From positions 36,650,784 to 36,714,783 of the forward strand of contig JAQMRL010000010.1 in assembly GCA_035578175.1 (NCBI GenBank): DNA of 64,000 bases. Reading direction: 5' to 3'. A program made the translations under genes and the position numbers. Below, one piece after another: positions 55,716 to 64,000 of the stretch. The notes below the pieces were generated by a model. The model was not told the origin of the DNA. It ran no database searches and saw nothing but the letters and a program-made list of their open reading frames with translations. Each line of letters opens with the position of its first letter. The first letter of the stretch is position 1. The DNA comes from Catonia carolina (taxonomy: Eukaryota > Arthropoda > Insecta > Hemiptera > Achilidae).

Positions 55716-56714
55716 ACATATATATTTGGTACATATATTCTAGACTTAAAATTGAAATTTCATCAAGGTTCATTTTTGACCTGATTTAATCTTTTATCAA
55801 ACACGTTAAGATATATGTATGATTGATGTCCGAACATTTTCCTTTTCAGACGTTTATCAACCGTTCTGTACAAGAGTGTCCGTAGAATTTAAATTTTGTT
55901 TTTATATTGACTTCACGAATGGTTCGGTTTCCATTTATGTGAGTTCGTCTCTTCCTCGCAATCTGTATCGTTCATATACTATTTTCGAATGTATTAATTT
56001 GCGTGGGGTATTTCTTTCGAATTTTCAGCCTGTCTTAGCTCAGCTTTTCTTCGCGATCGTTGTAAGCATTAATAGCGTAAAAATAAAGAAAACGAACGAA
56101 TAAAATATTTATTGAACAAAAATTTAAATTATTGGTAGATAATTTAACAATTCTAATGGCTCTATAATTAAACTTTAAACTTTTGGCAATGATTTTATTG
56201 AACCTCGGCTAGGGTTAAATTAAAAAATTGAATTTACTGAAATTATGAGTTATCTAGAAAAATTTTTATTTGACTAGTCAAAAAATTATCTTGCCCAGTT
56301 ACTTACATATCCTTCTTCTGGTATTAAGTTTTAAGCTCTTTCAATATTATTTCTTTTTTAGACTTTGATCCTATATACACCTATTCTTCTTATCAATGAA
56401 TTATTTTATCTTCTTTCTCTATAAATTTATTAAAATTATTAAATTTATAATACTCAAAAATTTTAGTTACCAGCTTACAAACACATTATATCAGTTCGGT
56501 GTTCATTTACCCACAGACAAAATATTTCAGGTAACGTCAAATTTTATTTTCTGAAGTTATTCTCCACCACGTGCACGTGGGGTTGCACAGTTCAAAATCA
56601 TCATATTTTTTTTATTTCGGTTTTTATCAAATAATTTTGTTTCAACACTAAGATACCTAAATGAAGTAAAGAATACATTGTTTTCTTATATTCGATATGA
56701 TAAAATTTAAAGTA
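55716..56714. other. Intergenic DNA with one unrecognised ORF
   Basis: A 94-codon frame (55819-56103, plus, ATG start) is hydrophobic and aromatic-rich and lies in slightly less AT-rich DNA. It matches no family I know. CATTTTCCTTTTCAG inside it would fit a splice acceptor. I do not call it a gene. Confidence 0.3.
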
Positions 56715-56830
56715 GACCATCTCTTAACCTTGTGGTCAGTGTACTGGACTACAAAGCGGAAGGTCCCAGGTTATTTTCCCGACTAGGGTTTAGAAACTAT
56801 TACTAGTTAAAACCAATTGTTCTATAACTC
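56715..56830 (+). repeat. tRNA-derived SINE, diverged
   Basis: CCTTGTGGTCAGTGTACTGG as A-box region, CCCAGGTTATTTTCCC as decayed B box, then CGACTAGGGTTTAGAAAC and TATTACTAGTTAAAACC. This is the tail type of 33925-34042. Confidence 0.55.
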
Positions 56831-58817
56831 AAAGTAATCGATAATAACCAACTGTTATGCAACTGGTATGCAACTTAAAAGAAGTTATAAAAATGAAGAT
56901 TACATAATTTTTATTTAATAAGAGATTTTAATCAGAAAACAACAAACCTGTTTTAAAAATTCTAGTTTATGCTACAAATGCCATGATATCATCTGTAAAT
57001 AAACAAAACTTAATCAATTTTTAAAATACACCAGTGGTAGCTTACAGAAATAAACCTGGAATTTCGTAAAACAGTTTTGTTTATCTGTGCGTTGAATAAA
57101 TAAGCTATTATTTTAAATTGCTTTTGTTGGTGAAAAAGAAAGAGAAAAATCATTAAAATTCATTGAGAACAATTTCGTATATAGGGCACGATGATATAAA
57201 AAATAAAAGTAAAAAGAAATGCAGCAAATAGAGCTGTTTTGATAAGTCTTTTTCTTTTGTTTAGGGAATAGATATTATAGCGGGGGTGAATCATTATAGA
57301 AGAGGATGGTTTTTGGCTGTTGCTTGAAGATTTTTTTTGTGAGGGGGTTAAAAGAAGGAAAAGAAAAACAGGGTGTTCTTAAAGTAAAAGAAGGGTGGTA
57401 GACCTTCCACTCCAATGCTCCCGATTTGTCTTTTTTATCTCTCAATCTTATAGTAGTTCTATTGTCCACAGTACAATAATTCTCTACGTGGTAAAAGATA
57501 GCAAAAATAAAAATCCACATCTTCAGATAGAAACAGATGAAATAAAACCCTCATGGAATGGTACAATTCATCGAAAACCACCCAACAAATCTCATTTTCT
57601 TTCTTACACACCCTTCGTCCACTCTTAACCGTCTCTTTCTCTCACTTATGAGACAGCCGATAAGTATTAAGTACCCTATCATCAAAAAGGACTTCAGTTA
57701 TCATCTCCTGAGACTATTCCTTGTCCTTTAATAATAAAAAAGATTCATTTTTTATTTTAAAAGAAAATGAATCGGGTATCTTTTTATAAAAACGTCATGT
57801 TTCCTATCAATTTAAAAAAACGGATTAAATATTTTTGAAGTATTTTGTCAATATTACTGTTATTAACTATAAAAACGGCCTTTAATTATTAATCGTCCAT
57901 TTTTATATATTTCTGGATATTAAAACTTAACAATACTAAAGATTATGTGGAATTTTTTCAATAGGTGAGTTATATATTATCATTTACTTTATCTAGGTTG
58001 TTCATTTAATTCAACTCTATTTTTACTTATAAGTACTAGATAACTGTCATCAGAAGCAAATTCGTAACTTTTGTTGAATTAAAATTTTAACCGTTCGTGG
58101 ACAGAATTAGTAGTTTCGTGTCACAGACGCATTTAATTAGGTATGTTTTTCATAATGTACATAAACAAAGTGTAACATTGTTACATTTAGTTCTAACTTA
58201 TAAACACATAATAAAAAATAACAATCAAAATAAAACAAATGAAAATCGGTTTTAAATAAAATTATAATTGAATCTGGTTTTAAAAAAAGTTAAATTTAGA
58301 ATATTTTAGACATTATTTAGTTATTATTATTAAAATATATTTTATGAAGTCTCTCTCAGCTGTTAATGAATTAATATTTACTAGTTTACCGATTAATGTT
58401 CTATGCTTATCGTTTCTGAAGTTCGTCGCTCGCCTTAAGAGTTTCGTTCAATGTTCCGTTAGTATTTTAATTTTTTTTCGCCGTAATTCAATTAAATAAT
58501 GTTCTTTCACTCAATTTTATTTCTTAGGTCTATCTGTGACTTTATACTATGAATTATATAACAATTATCTTTATATTTATTTAACACATTTTCATAAATC
58601 AAACCGCACACAAACACAACCTTTCTCTTCAAACTGCCCCGGTCAACAGCGCAACAAATCAAATACCATTCATTCGGTTATATTAATTACTTTTTGTTCG
58701 ATAATTTTTAAAACTTTCAAATAAAATATAAATTTGTGTTGTAAATAAGTATTTTAAACTTATTTGCTACAAATGTTGTACAATATATTTGTACAATATG
58801 TACAATGTCAACACAGA
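56831..58817. other. AT-rich intergenic DNA
   Basis: No gene is supported. Overlapping sense and antisense frames at 57275-57628 have no motif. The 62-codon frame at 58536-58724 is likewise unrecognised. Confidence 0.45.
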
Positions 58818-59037
58818 AATGTGAAATACACTAATCAGAGTAATCTCCTCTGAAAGTAATGAATTTCATTATACAGCCATACCCTGTGGTGAATGAAGTG
58901 AGGGCGTATTGGTAGAGAGGAAAATGTGTGCTTTTCAGAGCGCCCGGCATGCTGATAAGCGTACTTTTCCACTCAGTGAAGAAGGCATGGTAAACCACTT
59001 CACTCCTCGTTTTACTTAGTAAAACCTCTACAGCCTA
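58818..59037 (+). repeat. Repeat family A, copy 14 (both ends truncated)
   Basis: From AATACACTAATCAGAGTAATC to TTAGTAAAACCTCTACAG. Confidence 0.85.
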
Positions 59038-60026
59038 AAACCCATTTCCTAAAGTGCTTTGTTACTTCTCATGCCAAACAAACTCTATCTATACTAGGAA
59101 GCCTAATAAAACTGCTGTAAGAATTTGAAAGAGATTGGACTGAACCAATTCCTATCAAGGAATCCTTATTTTTTGTTTGCCTAATGCAAATTTTTAACCA
59201 TTCTTATAGGTAATATTTTTAAAAGTAAATAGGTACTTTAAATGTACCAGGAAACCATTTTTTCTACTTCTCATATATTATAAAATAATTGGTAAAAGTG
59301 TAATTTAACTGAAGTAATTTTAGTATTTATGTACTATTTTCAAGAAAGAGGACAATACAAAACAAAATTATATCTGGTTAGCTTAAAGCAACATAAATTA
59401 TGAAGCTATATGTATAAAATAATTTAGATGATCAAGAATTACATATTCTTGCATATAAAATGAAATAAATTAAGAGAAGCGTTGGGTTGAAAACAGCAGG
59501 GAGAATGGACATGGTGATATTAAATGGAGAGGTTAGGCATATACAATTACTGTAACAGAAATACTAGTCGAACCAACTGAAGCGTACAGTATTTAGTGTT
59601 GGTGAGTTAAAATGGTCGAAGCAATAAAGCCGTCGTCATGTACGTAAAATAGAGTGAGAATGCGTTAAGTGTTAATGCGAGTGTGCATGATACATGAGGC
59701 TGCGGAGTCGCTTAACGATGAAATATCGTAACGATCTCAATTTGCATAACCGCAACTTTGGTACATACAAATGTAAATAAAATTAAGTATCTTACGCTTT
59801 CTGTAATCAAGAATTTGTTTGGAGAACACTTTTTTGATTTTTTTTATGTTTCAATGAAAAATTTAGAGAAAATATAAAAAACTTTACAGTATACAATTAG
59901 GCCAGAAGACAATATCAAAAACCTAGTAATCGCAGATATCCCGACAAGAAACTTAAATGGAAAACCGGATTCGAAATGTAAAAAAGTTATTTACTGTTAC
60001 ATAACAGTTAAAAACATTTTCCTTAT
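59038..60026. other. Intergenic DNA
   Basis: No feature is recognised. Confidence 0.45.
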
Positions 60027-60162
60027 AACAGGCAGGTAGAGTGTTAAATTATTTGCACTTTATCTGCTAGTTCCAGGGCTACAAAAAATAGTTCTGTTTT
60101 TGTAACGTGATCGGCCAATTATATGACTGAAGCATTTAAGAACAGAAGAGGTAGGGGTGTGA
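60027..60162 (+). repeat. Repeat family A, copy 15 (5' part only)
   Basis: TATAACAGGCAGGTAGAGTG to CAGAAGAGGTAGGGGTGTG. The remaining two-thirds of the unit are absent. Confidence 0.85.
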
Positions 60163-60263
60163 AAAAAGTCCAATTTGGTTTAAGAAGATCTGTAACTTAA
60201 AAGTGTTTTGTTAATACTGTGTCGAAAGTTTACCAAATATTTAATAAAACGTTTTCATTTATA

Positions 60264-60340
60264 GGTTCAGCTGTTCCCTTTTGTTCTGTATGTGTGTTTT
60301 CCAACTCAGTTGTTTGTCAAGTTATGTATAAAGGTATCGA
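60264..60340 (+). repeat. Short shared repeat H, copy 2
   Basis: GGTTCAGCTGTTCCCTTTTG to AAGGTATCGAGAGG, matching 32294-32375. Confidence 0.6.
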
Positions 60341-60690
60341 GAGGAGTCTGCTTTAGGTACCTGGTTAAAACTATCCAAAAATGTATTGAATTTGCCAAAT
60401 AGATAGTACTGTAATCAAATTTAACGTAAAGACCAAGCCAATTGCTGTGAGCGCTGGGCTACGCATGCGCATACTTAACTTTGACCCTGCATACCTCTCC
60501 GACCGACAGTTTGATGTACAGCCAGAGTGTTGTTGAAAATTGACAACACCCATTGTATTTTGTAGGCATGCTGTTCCATTGTTGATTACATACGCTGCAC
60601 TATTCCAGTACGTGCAAGACTATACTAATGCAGACGCACGTTTTTCCCAGCGCTCTCCTTACGAAAATCAGGCTATAACATTCTTTTGTT
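60341..60690. other. GC-richer unrecognised segment
   Basis: Contains TACGCATGCGCA (60460-60471), close to an NRF1/Ewg-type recognition sequence. The 60-codon antisense frame at 60371-60553 is unsupported. Confidence 0.35.
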
Positions 60691-60995
60691 AACCCGGTGG
60701 GTCTCCGCCACGAGTCAGCTGTTTAAAAGCTGATTTTCGGAGATGAAGGTTCCGTGGTTTAAATCCTAGTAAAGTAGTTCCTTTGTACGGATTTGAATAT
60801 TAGACAGTTAAAACCAGTGTACTTTGATGGTTGATGTTCCATTAATATACCTATCGGGAGTGATCGGCCTGAGTCTGTACAAGACTACACCTCATTTACA
60901 CGTAATACACATCATCGTTATCTCATTGGGTCATGGGGTTGCTTATTGTTCTTAAATTGAACAGATTGCAACGTACACATGTTAGGGATTTTTAA
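60691..60995 (+). repeat. SINE family C, copy 3
   Basis: CCGGTGGGTCTCCGCCACGAG (part of the A-box region lost), GTCAGCTGTTTAAAAGCTGATT, a decayed B box GGTTTAAATCC, and the C tail to ACGTACACATGTTAGGGATT. Confidence 0.85.
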
Positions 60996-61072
60996 AAAAC
61001 CATACTTTGTATTTTACTTATTATTTTTTGTAATTATTATAGAAATCAAAGATTTATTTATTTTACGCCGGC

Positions 61073-61258
61073 CGCATTGGCGTAGTTGGTAACGTGCTCG
61101 CCTCTCATCATGCGGTCGTGGGTTCGAATCCCACTCAGGCACAGCATATTTTCATACGTTACAAAAAAATCGTTTTATCCTCCATTGTATATAGTTACAA
61201 CTCGACGTCGCTAATAACCTTTGCAGTTGATGCGACGTTAAATAAAAAAATAAATAAA
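61073..61258 (+). repeat. tRNA-derived SINE
   Basis: GGCCGCATTGGCGTAGTTGG with A box TAGTTGGTAACG, perfect T-arm GTGGGTTCGAATCCCAC, then a ~110-bp tail that ends in AAATAAAAAAATAAATAAA. The first ~73 bases resemble a tRNA, but acceptor-stem pairing is imperfect and the long A-rich tail marks a SINE. Confidence 0.85.
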
Positions 61259-62239
61259 ATGTAGATTTATGGATGTTAGTCTTTATTTTTTCACTCTTTT
61301 GCCATATTATTTATTTATTTTTCCATGAAAATGAACAGATTTTAATGTACCTATAAGTTAAAAGTAAAAGAAAGGAAATATGCGGTGAAACACGATAACT
61401 TCTGCACTATACTATAAAATAGTGTGACGAGAAGTTAAAAAATACGAATCAAACAAAGAGTAAAAAATCATTAGTAAACGTACTGTATTTTTTTCTACGG
61501 TAAATACGATGAGGTTGATTACACACCACCCTTCAACCGCTAACCATGTAGCCTACTCAGTAAATCGACGCGTACACTTCCTTGTCTAAAAGAAATAATC
61601 AATCAATCACTAAGCCGTCTCCTTTCATTCGATTCATACAATCTAATACAAAGGTCTTTCACTTTATATTTTATTTGATCAGTGATCAGAGATCAGAGAT
61701 CAGAGATCAGCGATAAAACTACTACAATAAAAACCATAACAAACCAATCAGAAAGCTTCAAAATTATTCTTACCATATAATCAAAGGTAGTAATAATCAT
61801 TGTTTACACAACTTAAAACACTTTTACATTTAAAAAATTATTTGAAGAATACCGTACCTTTATTCATTTATATTGTTTACCTAATCTTTAAATAACGGTA
61901 AACTTCTTTGTAAACAAGGGTTAAGTAATTTGAAAATTATAGCTTCGAACACATGTCAAAAAGGGTTGGAAGTAATAACTGTTATTTACTTGTAGATTTT
62001 TTTATGACTACCAGTATAATTTCTTTTGAAAATTTTAAGTAACTTCCGAGTGGTTCGTGATGATACATTATGCCCCTTTCTTCTGAATTTTCCATAAAAA
62101 ATGACAAATATCAAAATTGTATTGCCTAAACAGCTAACAAACAAACAAACAGCTTATATTGCTGATTACAGAAGGAGTAGGTATCATGTATAAGATATTT
62201 AATTTAAATTTTTAATCCAATCTTATTTTACTTTATCCA
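61259..62239. other. Intergenic DNA
   Basis: Holds a (GATCAGA)n-type minisatellite at 61678-61712 (about five 7-base units). No gene is recognised. Confidence 0.5.
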
Positions 62240-63100
62240 ACTTTTTACTTTCTTTCTCTTGCTTTATATGTAATGTAAAAGTAAAAAATAAAAAAAACTG
62301 TAAAATGATGAAACATAGCTTGGGAATTATGTAGGGAAGGAAAGTTTTTTCATGTCGATTTATTAAAATTGAGTTTTCACCGGAAATACACGTTTTCATG
62401 CCCCCTGAGCCCAAAAAGCATTATTTCAGTGATTGGTTGCTCTCCCCCTCTCTCTGTACCTTACAAAATTAGATAGTGGGCCTACTATAAAAGAGACCCG
62501 ATCACCTAATTTACTACATTTTGTATACTCTACAAGAGCATAATTAGTGTAAGCACCATTCCTTATGAAGTTCTTGGGGGGCTCTGTTATTTCGTGGTAA
62601 TAAATGTTTTTTTTTTAAAGTTGCAGCCGTAACTGCATTGTATGGCAAACGTGTATATAATTAAAATTATAAGAAATTAAAAACTTACAACATTTATTTT
62701 TAATATTTTTTTCTACAGAACCATATGTTTTTAGCGTCAATTTGTGATTTTCTGTATTTTACTTACTATCAAAATCGGTAAAAGATGGGTTTTTTAAGAT
62801 TGTGGTCCTAGTATGCATTTTACGACAGAAATGTATGATATAATTACAGTTATAGAAAATTAAATACCCTAGAAATTTTATTTAAAGAATTGTTTCTGCA
62901 TAGCCTAGTTTAGCGCCAATTAGTGATGTTCCGTGTTTTTAAGTTCTACAAAAAGTTGATTTTTAGTGTTCATCATTCACTCATGATTAAATTTAGGTTA
63001 TATTGTTCATTTTACATTGCTTACACACGATAAAACATAGTTTGTATTGTTCACTATTTACATTGGCAAAAGAAAATCGTGTTTCACACAAGAATTTTCC
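62240..63100 (-). mobile_element. Element family D, copy 4 (minus strand)
   Basis: Reverse complement runs CTTGTGTGAAACACG, TTTTCTTTTGCCAATG, GGCGCTAAACTAGGCTATGCAG, AAATGCATACTAGG and TTTTTGGGCTCAGGGGG. It then reads CCGGTGAAAACTC and AAGCAAGAGAAAGAAAG. The order is the same as in the copy at 6560-7652, with the core present once. Confidence 0.65.
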
Positions 63101-63231
63101 TTTTCGCTTTAACGTGCTTCTGTCCAAGTACATTCTTAGATATTCATCATCATTAGCCAGTAGAACGTTCTTGTCGTTCAGTAGAACAGAAGGACAAATT
63201 GTTTAGGATGAATTCTCTAGCACAAATTTAA

Positions 63232-63548
63232 TTGACCCACCGGGTTGGTCTAGAGGTAAAGTCATCGCCGCGAGTCAGCAGTTTAACAACTGATTTCCGG
63301 AGACAAGAATCCTGGTTCAAATCCTATTAAAGGTAACTTTTATACGGATTTGAACACTAGACAGTGGTTACCGATGTACTTAGATGATTTGGGTTCAATT
63401 AACCATACTCTCTCAGGAATGGTCGGTCTGGGTCTGTACAAGACTACACCTCATTTACACGCCATACACTTCATCCTCATCTCATTGGGTCATGGGGTTG
63501 CTTATTGTTTTGAATTGAATTGATTGTAACGTACACACATTAGGAATA
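63232..63548 (+). repeat. SINE family C, copy 4 (full length)
   Basis: TTGACCCACCGGGTTGGTC with A box GGTCTAGAGGTAAAG, the stem region GTCAGCAGTTTAACAACTGA, B box GGTTCAAATCC, and tail to GTAACGTACACACATTAGG. Confidence 0.88.
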
Positions 63549-64000
63549 AACACAAATTAATTATACAAAATTAAGAGAAAATTTATTTAGATGTATAACT
63601 GAATATTGTGTCATAATATATTATGATTAATTAAAATGACCCATGAGTTATAATTTACATTATAGTAACTGATACTTTTTTATAATACAATTAAATTCGT
63701 TTTGGTTAAGGTTATTAAATGTATAAATAAATTCATTATTCTATTCAAACAGATTGAATTTTAATTCATTTATTGAACGATTGATTACAAAAGAGTTTTC
63801 CATCCAGGAAAAAAGAGAAGGTTATTAATGATCTTTAAGTTTGTTCACTTGGAACGATTAACGGTCTTGTAGAAAAAGGAGGAGGAATCGTTTGATACGT
63901 TTTTAAGGAAACCAAGACGGGAACCGAGAAGATCCTGTCAGAGACTCGATTTTTCATAGTCACCCTCTCTTTTCATGTAACTCTACTGTTTTTATTTTAT
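63549..64000. other. AT-rich DNA to the window end
   Basis: No feature recognised. Confidence 0.5.

Noticed and set aside
57275..57628. Overlapping sense and antisense frames of about 80 codons
   Set aside because: Neither shows a domain, and overlap of two such frames is expected by chance in this composition.

Overview
This window looks like accessory, repeat-dense nuclear DNA of an arthropod, most likely an insect and possibly a hemipteran. It is AT-rich and its coding remnants are all of transposable-element type: Jockey-like LINEs, mariner/Tc1 relatives, Ty3/gypsy, a piggyBac-like insertion and tRNA-derived SINEs. I see no host gene with recognisable exons, no bacterial-style operon, no CRISPR array and no genuine tRNA or rRNA gene. 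The species assignment is inference only.

Layout. 0-9 kb: AT-rich DNA with short hairpins, a mariner transposase tail (5.3 kb), a repeat whose ~190-bp core is triplicated (6.6-7.65 kb), an inverted pair of LINE tails (7.8-8.4 kb) and a SINE. 9.9-12.1 kb: an orphan histone-type 3' stem-loop, two head-to-head copies of repeat family A, two SINEs and a second mariner tail. 15.6-20.25 kb: a nearly complete Jockey-like LINE with an intact ORF1 and an ORF2 broken only by two TAG codons near its end. 21-25.5 kb: family A copies, a diverged tandem duplication and a LINE fragment. 25.57-28.02 kb: a small LTR element carrying a 260-residue coiled-coil ORF and no pol. 28-37.6 kb: LINE fragments (one large antisense copy at 30.1-31.1 kb), SINEs, family A copies and a mariner-like transposase fragment. 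38.4-43.4 kb: an apparently young, complete Ty3/gypsy element on the minus strand. 44-64 kb: more family A copies, a probable solo LTR, a three-deep nested insertion at 54-55.7 kb and several SINEs.

The best-defined system is the gypsy element at 38439-43397. Its two 362-bp LTRs look identical by eye and gag and pol are open. Pol is reached from gag through a canonical A AAA AAC slippery heptamer. The 11 bases directly inside the 5' LTR are perfectly complementary to an 11-base segment within the LTR, which is the arrangement of self-primed (Tf1/sushi-like) elements; no tRNA-type primer site is visible.

The commonest repeat, called family A here, has 15 copies or fragments of a ~400-bp retroposon-like unit that starts CTGCCCAT and ends in a short AAC tail, with ~9-11 bp target duplications. 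I do not recognise it. Other families are called B and C (tRNA-type SINEs), D (core-repeat element), G (probable solo LTR) and H (short shared segment). All homology calls are from reading motifs; no search was run.
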